36,669 bases of DNA from Lentisphaeria bacterium (GTDB lineage Bacteria > Verrucomicrobiota > Lentisphaeria > Victivallales > JAADHT01), in the NCBI GenBank assembly GCA_015486135.1, contig WFSE01000090.1:1-36669 (forward strand). The letters are read 5' to 3'. Shown in pieces: positions 6,619 through 15,800 of this stretch. A program made the translations under genes and the position numbers. Every line of letters begins with the position of its first letter. Positions within the stretch are counted from its first letter, which is position 1. The notes below the pieces were generated by a model. It was given only the letters and a program-made list of their open reading frames with translations. It was not told the DNA's origin and did no database searches.

Positions 6619-8343
6619 TCATTTTCGAGGGTCTGAGGCCCCATTCAATCTTGTTTTCACCACATAAATCAGTGCATCCAAGGGGATGCGCTCGCCCTCT
6701 TTTTCCCCGCGTTTTTTGAGTTCGACCTCCCCATCGGCCAGGGTTTTCGGGGAGATTATTATCCGGAGTGGGGCCCCTACGAGGTCGGCGTCGCTAAACA
6801 TCGCTCCCGCTTTGGCTCCCCGGTCGTCGTAAATTGTTTCCACGCCCTCGGCGGTTAGCGCCTCGTACACTTGGTCCGCGGTCTCCCTGACGCCGGTTTT
6901 AGCCGGGTCGAGAGCGCATATATGCACATGGAATGGCGCGATGGAGAGAGGCCATATCGGTCCCCATTCGTCATGAGACTGCTCCACGACCGCGGCCATA
7001 GCTCTTCCGACGCCGAGTCCGTAGCACCCCATAATCATGGGATGGGACTTGCCGTTGGAGTCGAGGAATCGGCAGTTCATCGGTTCGGAATATTTGACTC
7101 CTAGTTTGAAGATATTACCCACCTCGATCCCCCTGAGGGCTTTCAGGGGAGCGCCCGTCAAGGGGCAAGGGTCGCCATCCCTGACGAGGGCGATATCGAC
7201 GGTTTCGACATCTGGAAGGTCCCGGTCCAGGTTGAAGTTTTTGTAGTGGAAATCTTTTTCGTTGGCGCCGACGACGAGATTGGAGGATCCCGCTATCGAG
7301 TTGTCAACCACTATTTTCACTTTCTCTGGGTCCAAGCCCATAGGGGAGGCGAATCCCGGTTCGGCGCCGGCGGCCTTGATCGCCTCGTCGTCGGCGTACG
7401 CGAGTTCCGCGACACCGAGGATTTTCCGCAACTTGCTTTCGTTCACGTCGAAATCGCCTCGAATCATGGCAAAAACCAAATTGCCGTCGGAATCGGTGTA
7501 GAACACCGCCTTCCCCGTATTTTCCGGTCCGACGCCCAGGAACCCCGCCACCTCTTCTATGGATTGCTTTCCCGGAGTGGGGACCTTCTCGAGAGGGAGC
7601 GGGTCCGATTTCTCGTATTTCCAAGCGGCCATGGCGACTTCCCGGTTGGCCTTGTAGGAAGCGTCAGGGGATACGAACACCACATCCTCCCCGCAATCAG
7701 CCACCGCGATGAATTCATGCGCGACATCGCCCCCCATCATTCCCGGATCGGACTCGATGCAAAGGCAATTGTCAAGTCCCACGCGTTCGAATATCCGGAT
7801 GTAGGCTTCCCGCGCCTTCTCGTAAAATTCGTCCAGGCATTCCCATGACGCGTGGAAGCTGTAGGCGTCTTTCATAGTGAATTCGCGGACTCTTATCAAG
7901 CCGGCGCGAGGGCGAGCCTCGTCGCGGTATTTCGTTTGAATCTGGTAGAGAGTTGCGGGGAGCTGCTTGTAGCTATTAATCTCGGTTCTAGCGAGGTGTA
8001 CAACCGCCTCTTCGTGGGTCATAGCCAGGAGCATGTTTTTATCGTTCCGGTCGCGGAAGCGCAGCAGCTCCGGGCCAACGTTTTGATAGCGCCCGGACTC
8101 CTCCCACAACTCCGCCGGGAGGACAACGGGCATGAGGACCTCCTGGGCGCCGAGGGCGTCCATTTCCTGCCGTACGATGGCTTCTATCTTCGCAACCACC
8201 CTTTTCCCCAAAGGCAGAAGGGAGAAAATCCCCGCCGAGACCTGCCTGGCGTATCCCCCTCTTATAAGGAATCTATGACTGGGGCAAGTGGCGTCCCGCG
8301 GATCCTCCCGCATAGTCCTACCCACCAAATGCGACATTCTCAT
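6619..8343 (-). CDS. proS: Prolyl-tRNA synthetase (bacterial type)
   Basis: It charges tRNA-Pro with proline in the cytoplasm. At 574 residues it has the usual length of the bacterial form with an inserted editing domain. Motif 2 is seen in the RDEARPRAGLIRVREFTMKD stretch, the class II ATP site in MTHEEAVVHLA, and motif 3 in GCYGLGVGRAMAAVVEQ. The editing insert lies between them (about residues 225-400), followed by the anticodon-binding domain. I chose the ATG at 8343 (MRMSHLVGRTMREDP) because this is the conserved family start and GGGAG lies six bases before it; the frame runs open for 27 more codons without family similarity. It follows the transglutaminase-like gene after 90 bases. Confidence 0.96.
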   Translation of the reverse strand: MRMSHLVGRTMREDPRDATCPSHRFLIRGGYARQVSAGIFSLLPLGKRVVAKIEAIVRQEMDALGAQEVLMPVVLPAELWEESGRYQNVGPELLRFRDRNDKNMLLAMTHEEAVVHLARTEINSYKQLPATLYQIQTKYRDEARPRAGLIRVREFTMKDAYSFHASWECLDEFYEKAREAYIRIFERVGLDNCLCIESDPGMMGGDVAHEFIAVADCGEDVVFVSPDASYKANREVAMAAWKYEKSDPLPLEKVPTPGKQSIEEVAGFLGVGPENTGKAVFYTDSDGNLVFAMIRGDFDVNESKLRKILGVAELAYADDEAIKAAGAEPGFASPMGLDPEKVKIVVDNSIAGSSNLVVGANEKDFHYKNFNLDRDLPDVETVDIALVRDGDPCPLTGAPLKALRGIEVGNIFKLGVKYSEPMNCRFLDSNGKSHPMIMGCYGLGVGRAMAAVVEQSHDEWGPIWPLSIAPFHVHICALDPAKTGVRETADQVYEALTAEGVETIYDDRGAKAGAMFSDADLVGAPLRIIISPKTLADGEVELKKRGEKEGERIPLDALIYVVKTRLNGASDPRK

Positions 8344-8433
8344 TGCGAACTCCCGCAAAACAAGAGAAACACCTTGCCGACACGTTGCGAACAGGAAAGA
8401 TAGAGCAGGATTTACGGAAATCAACGGGGAAAT

Positions 8434-9468
8434 TCACTTTCCAGGGTGTCCGTTCCGTACTTTAGCCGCGCTTCTTGCCATTTGCGCCCGCAGAAGACGG
8501 AACGGATAGGGCCAGAGTTGGAATTTGGATGCGGGGTGTCCGGTTAAAGCGGACAATAATTGGATTCTTTTCCACGGAGGTGTTCCGAAGCGTGGACTAT
8601 CGTCCCCAAGGACGTTGGTGACAATAGCCGACAACGCTTGATTTCTCCAACAAAAATCCTGAGGGTACGCTGGAATCAGGCGAACGGCTCCCGCCACCGC
8701 GTTCCACCAATCCTTCCGTTCGGGCCAGATTTCTTCCGCCAAATCCGGATTCCCGGCCAAATCCGCCATGGACCGCCCTTTCAGCAATTTCCCTGAAAAC
8801 GGGTCGGCCAACCACTTCTCCCCTTTAGGTCCCCATATTTCGCAAACCGTATGTGGAGAAGGTTTTCCCGGTTCCTTGAGGTAGACGACCACTGTATCGA
8901 AGCCCGCCTGCCAAGCCAGTTCGCAAAGCACCCAGGCCTGCCGGTCGCAGAACCCCTCTCCGAGACTCCAGATAGTTCTCGGCCAGAGGACCGCCCCTTT
9001 GGAGGATTCGACAGGCTTCACTCGAGCCCTCACGGCGTCGAACAGAGCTTCAACGGGATCACGTCCTTTCGCCTTCGCTATGATGTCGTCCGATAGTTTT
9101 TTGAAAAAAAGCGCGTCGTTCCACAATTGGAAGTCCCATTTATTGAATCCGGCGCGAAGATATGCCGGGTTAATTCCGTTATCCGCGCACAAGGCTTCTT
9201 CGACCTGGTAGGGTGGTTTTGGCTTGGCTGGCGCGATTGCCCGTTTCGCCAAGGATATAGCTTGAATCGGCTCTCCAGCCAGGACGGCGGCGCGCCACTC
9301 CCCAATCAGGTCGGCGGTATTGGGAGCGTTGGGGGTATCACCAGTTGCGGGCGTGTTCGCAGCGCTCCCCCCGCTCCACCTCGAAGACCATACAGCCAAC
9401 ACCGCGCAAACCGCGGCGACCGCCCCGGCGGCTCCCAGACGCAAGGGCATATTGTTCTTCATTCCCAT
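8434..9468 (-). CDS. Transglutaminase-like exported or anchored protein
   Basis: A 344-residue protein with a hydrophobic N-terminal segment (about 9-27) that could be a signal peptide or anchor, then a linker rich in Ala, Pro and Thr. The core has the Cys-His-Asp order of transglutaminase-like enzymes: C174 in LGEGFCDRQAWVLCELAW, H206 in SPHTVCEIW, and D222 in KWLADPF. In bacteria such domains often act as cysteine proteases or cross-linking enzymes rather than true transglutaminases. Its start overlaps the end of the U32 gene by ten bases, with GGAG before the ATG, so it is probably translated in coupling. The substrate is unknown; the triad is visible but the fold is inferred. Confidence 0.72.
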   Translation of the reverse strand: MGMKNNMPLRLGAAGAVAAVCAVLAVWSSRWSGGSAANTPATGDTPNAPNTADLIGEWRAAVLAGEPIQAISLAKRAIAPAKPKPPYQVEEALCADNGINPAYLRAGFNKWDFQLWNDALFFKKLSDDIIAKAKGRDPVEALFDAVRARVKPVESSKGAVLWPRTIWSLGEGFCDRQAWVLCELAWQAGFDTVVVYLKEPGKPSPHTVCEIWGPKGEKWLADPFSGKLLKGRSMADLAGNPDLAEEIWPERKDWWNAVAGAVRLIPAYPQDFCWRNQALSAIVTNVLGDDSPRFGTPPWKRIQLLSALTGHPASKFQLWPYPFRLLRAQMARSAAKVRNGHPGK

Positions 9469-10709
9469 TTTCGCTCCAGTTTGTAAACCTTGTCGCCGCG
9501 CCGCGCTTTCCGCGGAAGTTCCATCGAAACGACATCGCCCTTGCCAGCGCCGTTGACGGTGACACCATCAAGCATAATTTTCGCCGCGCTAGCACGCAGC
9601 GCACCGGTTGTGGGCCCGACAACGACGAACTCGTCGCTGATATCCAACCCCCCCGCCTCGAGCGTTATTTCCACAACGCCTATTTTATTGAAATAGTTCG
9701 TTACCTTTCCGATGTGTGTTTTCCGTTCCGGGGCTTGGTTGCCGGATGCCGCCGCCCACGCCTCGGAAGGACGTCCCAAGTAGTATCCGCCCTTCCAGAA
9801 ACCGCGGTTGAAGGTTTTTTCCAACCGCCGCTCCCATTCTTCCGCTTTCTCTTTGGAAAACGAGCCGTCGAGGCAGGCGTCCAAGGCCTCGCGGTAAACC
9901 TCCGTCACGAGTTGAACGTAGTCCGCGGAACGCGCGCGACCTTCTATCTTCAGGATGGAGACTCCGGAATCGACGATTTCGTCCAGCGCGCCCACACAGC
10001 ACAAATCGCGGGGCGACATGACGTGGTGGTTGTCAATGGCCAGTTCCTGTCCCGTCTCCTCATCTACGACCCGGTAGCGCCTCCTGCATGTCTGCCGGCA
10101 TTCCCCCCGGTTTCCCGAGACGTTTTCCGTCGCCAAGCTCATGTGGCAGAGCCCCGCGACAGAGACGCACAAAGCGCCATGAATGAACAACTCGACGCGG
10201 ACAAGCTCCCCGGATGGCCCCCTGACATCTTCCCGTTCTATTCCATCGACGATTCCGCGGATTTCGCGCAATGAAAGTTCCCTCGCCAAAACCACCGCGT
10301 CGGCATGGTTGGCATGGAATTTCACCGCCTCCAGGTTGGTCACGTTAGCCTGAACGGACACATGGACCGCCACCCCCCTCCTTCGAGCCGCCGCGACAAC
10401 CGCGGGATCGGCCGCGATAACCGCGTCCACACCGGTATCGGCCGCCACTCCGCAAAGCCTTTCGACCTCGGGAAGCTCGTCGTCGCGGACGACAGTATTA
10501 AGGGCGAGATAGGCCTTGGCCCCGGCGGCGTGGCATTTTCCGACCACGGACCGAATATCCGTTTCCTCGAAGTTGGCGGTGGCGCCAGCGCGCATATTAA
10601 GTTTGCCAACGCCGAAATAAACGGAGTCGGCGCCAGATCTCAAAGCGGCGGCTAGAGAGGCATTGTCTCCCGCTGGAGCCATAAGTTCGGGTTTTCGTCC
10701 GTCCAACAT
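9459..10709 (-). CDS. Peptidase U32 family Fe-S protein (TrhP/YegQ type)
   Basis: A 416-residue member of the U32 family. The full signature ELFIHGALCVSVAGLCHMS is present (about residues 173-191). Cysteines C181, C188, C204 and C238 fit the four ligands that hold an iron-sulfur cluster in characterised members, which are hydroxylases of tRNA uridine (TrhP), rRNA (RlhA) or ubiquinone precursors (UbiU/UbiV) rather than proteases. The length and single catalytic module suit TrhP best; the exact substrate cannot be read from the sequence. It is the first gene of a minus-strand run into the transglutaminase-like gene and proS, with a good promoter at 10866-10894. A link to tRNA modification fits its company with proS. 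Confidence 0.9.
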   Translation of the reverse strand: MLDGRKPELMAPAGDNASLAAALRSGADSVYFGVGKLNMRAGATANFEETDIRSVVGKCHAAGAKAYLALNTVVRDDELPEVERLCGVAADTGVDAVIAADPAVVAAARRRGVAVHVSVQANVTNLEAVKFHANHADAVVLARELSLREIRGIVDGIEREDVRGPSGELVRVELFIHGALCVSVAGLCHMSLATENVSGNRGECRQTCRRRYRVVDEETGQELAIDNHHVMSPRDLCCVGALDEIVDSGVSILKIEGRARSADYVQLVTEVYREALDACLDGSFSKEKAEEWERRLEKTFNRGFWKGGYYLGRPSEAWAAASGNQAPERKTHIGKVTNYFNKIGVVEITLEAGGLDISDEFVVVGPTTGALRASAAKIMLDGVTVNGAGKGDVVSMELPRKARRGDKVYKLERKWE

Positions 10710-10865
10710 GATGAAAAGGTCTCCCTATGCGTCCTGGAAGCGAGCTAATTGCTGTGCGGGCCGGCATATCCTCGCACTTTCCTCGGACGCGGTGCGATTT
10801 TTTGGAGGCACTTGCGATTTCCCCGTTAAGCCCTACCTTCCAAATACCGTCCATCCGCCGCGCCC

Positions 10866-10894
10866 AATATACGGACGCGCCGGATGAAAGTCAA
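10866..10894 (-). promoter_or_regulatory. Sigma-70-type promoter for U32 operon
   Basis: On the minus strand TTGACT is followed after exactly 17 bases by TATATT (5 of 6 matches to each consensus box). Transcription would begin near 10859, giving a leader of about 150 bases before the U32 start codon. This is one of the best promoter matches in the window. Confidence 0.75.
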
Positions 10895-10951
10895 CGGTGG
10901 TCGGCTACCGCCGCGCGGCGGATTGAACCACGCAAGTTTTTGGAGAGGCTA

Positions 10952-11998
10952 ATGTCCGCTGGAAGCAAAGCGAAGGATCTCTTTTTTTTCATATTGCGGT
11001 TCGCCGTGGCAGCCGGTATCATAACTTGGCTGGTGGCTGGCAAGGCCGGGAAGCTCTCCGAGGCCCTCAGGTCGTTTGATATTGTCTGGCTGATTCCGGC
11101 GGTAGCGCTTTACGCGGGGCATTTGTGCGTGGCGGCGTTGCGATGGAAAATGCTGCTTGATGTCCAGGAGGCGGAGATATCGTATTTCGACACGTTGTCG
11201 CTGACGATGCAAGGATTTTTCTTCTCGCTGGTTATTCCCGGGTCGTTAGGTGGGGATGTGGTGAAAGCGGCGTTCGTGGCAAAACGCGTTCCGGAAGGGA
11301 GGAAGCTCTCCGGCGTGTTCACCATACTTGTTGACCGCTTGCTTGGAGTCATAGCTCTTTTCGCACTGGCGGGTTGCGCCGGGCTGGCGTCGATGGAATT
11401 TCTAGGGTCTCTGTCCGGATTCACGGCGCTCGCCACCCGCGTGTTGGTGGCGGGATGCGTCGTTGGCGTTGGCGCGGCGATTTTTTTCGCCTTCCATAGG
11501 ACTTTGGAGAAATTTTGGGGAGTCTCCGCGCTCATCGCGTTCGCCGACAAGCTGACGCGGGGGGCCCCGTCCCGCATGATGGAAGCGATGGACGCGTTCC
11601 GCGATTCGTGGCCGGTGCTACTCAAGGCCGTGGGAATGAGCGTGGTGTTCATCCATCTGCAATTGTCGGCGGTGATTTATTGCATAGCCCGGGGGTTTGG
11701 TGTTACCGATATACCCAAGGGGATATATATTCTCGCCACCACTCTTGGCAACGCCGTGGGCGCGCTACCGCTGACACCATCCGGAACAGGCACAAGGGAT
11801 GTCGTCATAGAAAAAATATTGTCGGCCGCCGGAGCCGCCGACGGCGCCGCTCTTGGGGTTCCCCTCCTCTTTTCGGCGATTATAATAGGATTCAACATGT
11901 CGGGAGGGGTATTCCTCGTGATGGGCGCGAAAAAAAGGCGTCAGCGGGAAAACAACGCGAGACCCGCGGAACCGTCCGGAAAGCCCTCCACGGACTGA
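10952..11998 (+). CDS. Flippase-like membrane protein (YbhN/UPF0104 family)
   Basis: A 348-residue integral membrane protein of the lysylphosphatidylglycerol synthase transmembrane-region family (also called UPF0104/YbhN-like), which includes lipid flippase domains. Several hydrophobic helices are visible. Typical landmarks are the LRWKMLL block near residue 65, VIPGSLGGDVVKAAFVAKR near 95-115, VDRLLGVIALF near 130, and the PLTPSGTGTRDVVIEKIL loop near 280. The frame extends 75 codons upstream, but the ATG at 10952 has GGAGAGG close before it and begins the family homology. The basic tail (KKRRQRENN) is probably cytoplasmic. It is divergent from the U32 operon and precedes pyrE. Confidence 0.85.
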   Translation: MSAGSKAKDLFFFILRFAVAAGIITWLVAGKAGKLSEALRSFDIVWLIPAVALYAGHLCVAALRWKMLLDVQEAEISYFDTLSLTMQGFFFSLVIPGSLGGDVVKAAFVAKRVPEGRKLSGVFTILVDRLLGVIALFALAGCAGLASMEFLGSLSGFTALATRVLVAGCVVGVGAAIFFAFHRTLEKFWGVSALIAFADKLTRGAPSRMMEAMDAFRDSWPVLLKAVGMSVVFIHLQLSAVIYCIARGFGVTDIPKGIYILATTLGNAVGALPLTPSGTGTRDVVIEKILSAAGAADGAALGVPLLFSAIIIGFNMSGGVFLVMGAKKRRQRENNARPAEPSGKPSTD

Positions 11999-12015
11999 GA
12001 CGGACTGGTGCGGAC

Positions 12016-12044
12016 TTGATTCGCATGTTGCCGAGTGCTATCGT
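12016..12044 (+). promoter_or_regulatory. Possible promoter for pyrE operon
   Basis: TTGATT lies 17 bases before TATCGT, about 65 bases upstream of the pyrE start codon and after the stop codon of the flippase-like gene. The spacing is ideal; both boxes match the consensus in 4 of 6 positions. Confidence 0.4.
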
Positions 12045-12107
12045 CTTGTCGCCGGCGGGGGCCGGAGCAGTAGACAGGACTTCAAACAATCAATCGAAAG
12101 GATCGCC

Positions 12108-12680
12108 ATGGCGAGCGGAAACAACTGGGTGGAGCAGGGGTTGAAGGAATCGGGAGCGCTACTGGACGGGCACTTTGTCTTAAGGAGCGGGCTCCATAGC
12201 GGTAAATTTTTCCAGGCGGCATTGCTGCTTCAACATCCCGATTTGGCGACGCGGTATTGCTCGGAACTGGCCGCGAAATTCGCCGGGGAAGATATCGAAA
12301 CCGTGATTTCGCCAGCGGTAGGAGGGCTCATAGTGGGGCACGAAGTCGCCAAGGCTCTCGGTGTCCGCGCGATATTCGCGGACAAGGAGGACGGGGAGCT
12401 GGTCTTGAAGCGCGGATTCCACTTGAAACCCGGGGAAAAAGTCCTCGTGGCCGAAGATGTCGTCACGCGTGGCGGGCGCGTCCAGCAAACTGTGGATCTG
12501 GTCCGGGAAACCGGGGCGGAAGTTGTGGGAATCGCAGTAGTGGTGGACAGAAGCGGAGGGAACGCCCGGTTCGACGCGCCTTTCAAAAGCCTGGCCAAGT
12601 TGGAACTAGAGACGTACGATCCATCCTCCTGCCCTCTTTGCGCCAAAGGCATCCCCGTGGAAAAGCCTGGATCGAAATAG
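12108..12680 (+). CDS. pyrE: Orotate phosphoribosyltransferase
   Basis: It joins orotate to phosphoribosyl pyrophosphate to form orotidine monophosphate in pyrimidine synthesis. At 190 residues it is of normal size. The PRPP-binding loop VLVAEDVVTRGGRVQQ is at about residues 110-126 and the orotate-site region SGLHSGKFF near 27-35. A C-terminal CPLC pair is present, as in several archaeal-like and bacterial PyrE proteins of this length. AAAGGA precedes the ATG. Next comes the ATP-grasp gene after 29 bases, so both probably share a transcript. Confidence 0.95.
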   Translation: MASGNNWVEQGLKESGALLDGHFVLRSGLHSGKFFQAALLLQHPDLATRYCSELAAKFAGEDIETVISPAVGGLIVGHEVAKALGVRAIFADKEDGELVLKRGFHLKPGEKVLVAEDVVTRGGRVQQTVDLVRETGAEVVGIAVVVDRSGGNARFDAPFKSLAKLELETYDPSSCPLCAKGIPVEKPGSK

Positions 12681-12709
12681 GGTTCACCGCATAACATCGG
12701 AGGTTCATA

Positions 12710-14071
12710 ATGTCCAAGGACGGAAAACGCGTGGAAAAATGCGTGCTCACTTTCGCCAGGGCGTGGAACACCTTGGCCGCCGCTAGGTGCCTAGGCAAGC
12801 ATGGTGTCGAAGTTATAACGGGAGACAGTCTTCCTTTGGCCGGGACGAATTTCTCGATTTACTCCAAGGAATCCTTCACCTATCCCGACCCCGACGAGGA
12901 TCCGGAAGGATTCATCGACGCGTTGGTGAAGGTGTGTGAAAAGCACGGTGGCCCCGACGTTGACCTGGTGCTAATGCCCCTGCACACCTGTTCCTTCGTC
13001 GTGGCGGAGCATATCCACCGTTTCGACGGAATCGCGAAAACCGCATTGCCGGCCAAGGACGATATCGACCTCCTTGGCAATAAAGCCAGCTTGTCCAAAT
13101 TCTGTTTGAAACACGGTATCAACATCCCTAAAACCGCCGTCGTGGAGAAAAAAGACCCAATCGCCGACATCGCCGCCGACTTCCGATACCCGGCGTTTCT
13201 CAAGTTGTCCGACAGCAACGCCGCCATAGGTCTGCACAAAGTGAACTCCCCCGAAGAGACGGTGGAATGCTTCAACCGCGATGTCAAGCGATTCCATCTT
13301 TCCGGCAAAAACCTGGCCATTCTGCAGGAGGCCGTTCCCGGAGAAGACTTCTGCTCCACTTTTCTGTTCGAGCGCGGGGAGTTGCGGGCGTCAATGACGT
13401 ACCACAACATTCTCGAGTACCCGAGGAAAAGCGGCATGGGAGCGGTACGGGAAACCGTTGACGCCTCCACCATGGAAGAGGTGGGCGCAAAAGTCCTCTC
13501 GCTAGCCAACTGGCATGGTGTCGCGGAAATAGATTTCCGATGGGACGGGAAAAACGATCCGTATTTGATAGAGGTGAATCCGAGATTTTGGGGAGGGTTG
13601 GGGCAATCCATCGAGTCCGGGCTGGAATACCCCTATCTGCTCTTCAGACTGGCGGTGGACGGACACGTCGAACCGGTCAAGTCCAAGACGAAACAGGTGC
13701 GAACGGTTAATCCGTGTCTAGTCGTAATGCTCGCGCTCCAGGAATTCATGGAAGCGAAAGACACTAGAGGCGCCATAAAGCAGTCCTTGGAGGAGTTGAA
13801 AAAGGATCTCAAACAGGATCATTTCCAAGCGCTGGACAAATTCAGCGACAACCTAGCGAGGGCTCTAAATCCACTGGATAGATTGAAAGCCGTGGAAGAT
13901 GTCGTGAAACACACCCGAGGAGCCGTGGACGAGTTGCTCGACAAGAAAGACCCGCTCCCCGTGCTGGGGCTCCTATACCCCTTGGCGGCGTTCGTCAAAA
14001 AGAGAAAAATCTCGCCGGAAGCACTGATTACAGGAGCGGCGAAAAGCGGCGCTCCGGAGGATACGGAATAA
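12710..14071 (+). CDS. ATP-grasp family ligase-like protein
   Basis: A 453-residue protein with the ATP-grasp fold: a Rossmann-like N-terminal part (LTFARAWNTLAAARCLGKHGVEV), the phosphate-binding central part (NKASLSKFCLKHGINIPKT, then FLKLSDSNAAIGLHKV), and the metal-binding PYLIEVNPRFWGGL at about 284-297. Such enzymes couple ATP hydrolysis to joining a carboxylate with an amine or similar group. The C-terminal 110 residues are helical and charged and not part of the standard domain. The substrate is unknown. GGAGG precedes the ATG. It is followed after four bases by a class I amidotransferase-like gene, a pairing that suggests work on amino-acid or peptide amides; that is inference. Confidence 0.85.
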   Translation: MSKDGKRVEKCVLTFARAWNTLAAARCLGKHGVEVITGDSLPLAGTNFSIYSKESFTYPDPDEDPEGFIDALVKVCEKHGGPDVDLVLMPLHTCSFVVAEHIHRFDGIAKTALPAKDDIDLLGNKASLSKFCLKHGINIPKTAVVEKKDPIADIAADFRYPAFLKLSDSNAAIGLHKVNSPEETVECFNRDVKRFHLSGKNLAILQEAVPGEDFCSTFLFERGELRASMTYHNILEYPRKSGMGAVRETVDASTMEEVGAKVLSLANWHGVAEIDFRWDGKNDPYLIEVNPRFWGGLGQSIESGLEYPYLLFRLAVDGHVEPVKSKTKQVRTVNPCLVVMLALQEFMEAKDTRGAIKQSLEELKKDLKQDHFQALDKFSDNLARALNPLDRLKAVEDVVKHTRGAVDELLDKKDPLPVLGLLYPLAAFVKKRKISPEALITGAAKSGAPEDTE

Positions 14072-14075
14072 AGCG

Positions 14076-14888
14076 ATGGCCACACCGCGTCCTCTCGAAT
14101 GGCCACTCCACTTGATGGCCCTGCTGCTGACGCCGCCGCTTTTCGTTCTTACGCTGGCCACGCGACGACTCAAGCGCAAACGGGGCGTGCGGGTGGCGCT
14201 ATCGGTCTCCGATTCCCTCTCTCCAGTGCACGTTTTTTCCGCCATGTCGTGCTCCTTGGCGTTGGCGCGGGCTGGCGCCGAGGTTGTCGTGGCGCGCCCC
14301 GGGGTCGGGAAAGACATTTTAGGCGATGTGGATGGTGTCCTTTTCTCTGGAGGCGAAGATATCCACCGCGATGACGACGACGCCTCTGGAAGGTTCAACC
14401 TAGTCCGGGATGAAACGGAAAAAACGCTCCTTGAGGAGGCTTTGAGGCGCGACCTTCCCGTGCTAGGCATCTGCCGAGGAATGCAACTGCTCGCAGTCTG
14501 CCGCGGAGGCTCCCTAGCCAGCCATAAAAACGACCCCCAAAAGCACCATCGGCATCTCCCCCGCATCCTCGGCTCGCTCCTGCACGAGGTGGAGATATCC
14601 GAAGGCACGACGCTGCGGAAAATTCTAGGCGCGCCCCGCCTGAAAATACTCTCGATTCATGGTGAGCATGTGGTCAGTTCCGGCGACGCCGTGGTTGCGG
14701 CCAGGGACGCGGAGGACGGCATGATAGAGGCGATAGAGTTATGCGAATCAACTTTCGCCATAGGGGTGCAGTGGCACCCTGAAATCCGCTCGATACCACA
14801 CCTCCGAGGGGCGAAACTCGTCTCGGCGTTCGTCAAAATAGCCGCCACGAGCTCGCCACCGGGTGACAGGAAAACAAAACCCCACTAG
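14076..14888 (+). CDS. Membrane-anchored peptidase C26 / class I amidotransferase-like
   Basis: A 270-residue protein of the gamma-glutamyl hydrolase (C26, PuuD-like) branch of class I glutamine amidotransferases. The nucleophile is C133 in GICRGMQLL, and the triad is completed by H234 and E236 in QWHPE. FSGGEDIH near 90 is the usual oxyanion region. Unlike ordinary PuuD, it begins with a hydrophobic helix (about 11-29) followed by RRLKRKRG, which should anchor it with the catalytic part inside the cell. It is almost fused to the ATP-grasp gene and probably works with it, by releasing or transferring a gamma-glutamyl or amide group. The exact substrate is not visible. Confidence 0.85.
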   Translation: MATPRPLEWPLHLMALLLTPPLFVLTLATRRLKRKRGVRVALSVSDSLSPVHVFSAMSCSLALARAGAEVVVARPGVGKDILGDVDGVLFSGGEDIHRDDDDASGRFNLVRDETEKTLLEEALRRDLPVLGICRGMQLLAVCRGGSLASHKNDPQKHHRHLPRILGSLLHEVEISEGTTLRKILGAPRLKILSIHGEHVVSSGDAVVAARDAEDGMIEAIELCESTFAIGVQWHPEIRSIPHLRGAKLVSAFVKIAATSSPPGDRKTKPH

Positions 14889-14981
14889 TGGCAAGAATAG
14901 TTTGAACATCGCTTGAAAAAATTTCCTACACCCCGTCTATTTCTTTCCGACCGATTAATTTTTTCTCTTTTGGAGGCTAGT

Positions 14982-15800
14982 ATGAATAAATACATCAATC
15001 AATTGTTGCAACTCCAGGATATGACGTTGGCGTTGCGAGAAAACGACATTCTACGCCGCGATACTAAGAGCGCCCCCGTCTTTTCGAAAGAAATCGAAAA
15101 GAACATAGAGGAGATGAAAAAATCCTTGCCGTCGGATATCGTCTACAAAATGGAAAGATTGAACTCCAAAGGGGAGCTTTTCGTCGTTCCCATGATAGAT
15201 AATGTCTGCAATGGTTGCTTCATGAGGCTCCCAGTAGCCGTAGGACATAACGTGAGAAACACCACCCAATGCGTCACATGCCCCACTTGCGACAGGTTTC
15301 TTTACGAGGATTACCAAATGCGGCGGGAGAACGACAACGCCCACTACAAAGGCATCGCCAGGTTCTCCTCGCTGGCCTTGATGATTCCCGACCTCAAGGC
15401 ATCCGGCCATGCCGAGGCCATAGCTGAAATGGCTAGCGCGACGTACGCCGCCGGCTTTGTGGAGGACGAAAAAGAATTCAAGGACGCGTTGATGAGAAGA
15501 GAGGCAATGGCATCGACGGCGGTTGGATGCGCCTTGGCGTTCCCGCATGCCAGGGGGGTTCACGCCGGAGGGCTCACGTTAGCGGTTGGGATCTCCCAAA
15601 AAGGGGTGGACTTCGGCGATGGTGGCGACCCTGTGAACTTGGTTTTCATGTCCGCCGTACCGGCCCAGGCGAGCATGTTCTACATGGAAATGGTTTCCAA
15701 GCTGGCCCGCTATTTCGGCGACGAAACCCGTTCCCAGCGTCTGCTCTCTTGTTCCTCTCCGGAGGAAATGTGGAAAATCATCGTTAAAATCGGGCGATAA
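14982..15800 (+). CDS. Zinc-ribbon / PTS EIIA (fructose-type) fusion protein
   Basis: A 272-residue two-domain protein. Residues 36-110 resemble the C-terminal zinc ribbon of CT398-like proteins (zf-RING_7): VCNGCFMRLP, then CPTCDRFLY, with C76, C79, C100 and C103 as likely zinc ligands. Residues 125-272 are a PTS EIIA type-2 domain with the phosphorylatable H189 in ALAFPHARG and the conserved ending SSPEEMWKIIVKIG. No PTS permease part is present, so a regulatory role like PtsN is likely. The start at 14982 has TTTTGGAGG before it; the frame is open upstream without similarity. It faces a minus-strand operon that contains a second EIIA. I have not seen this fusion described. Confidence 0.85.
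   Translation: MNKYINQLLQLQDMTLALRENDILRRDTKSAPVFSKEIEKNIEEMKKSLPSDIVYKMERLNSKGELFVVPMIDNVCNGCFMRLPVAVGHNVRNTTQCVTCPTCDRFLYEDYQMRRENDNAHYKGIARFSSLALMIPDLKASGHAEAIAEMASATYAAGFVEDEKEFKDALMRREAMASTAVGCALAFPHARGVHAGGLTLAVGISQKGVDFGDGGDPVNLVFMSAVPAQASMFYMEMVSKLARYFGDETRSQRLLSCSSPEEMWKIIVKIGR

Noticed and set aside
11515-12144. Long alternative plus-strand frame across the flippase-like gene end and pyrE start
   Set aside because: Arg/Gly-rich frame shadow of two well-supported genes.
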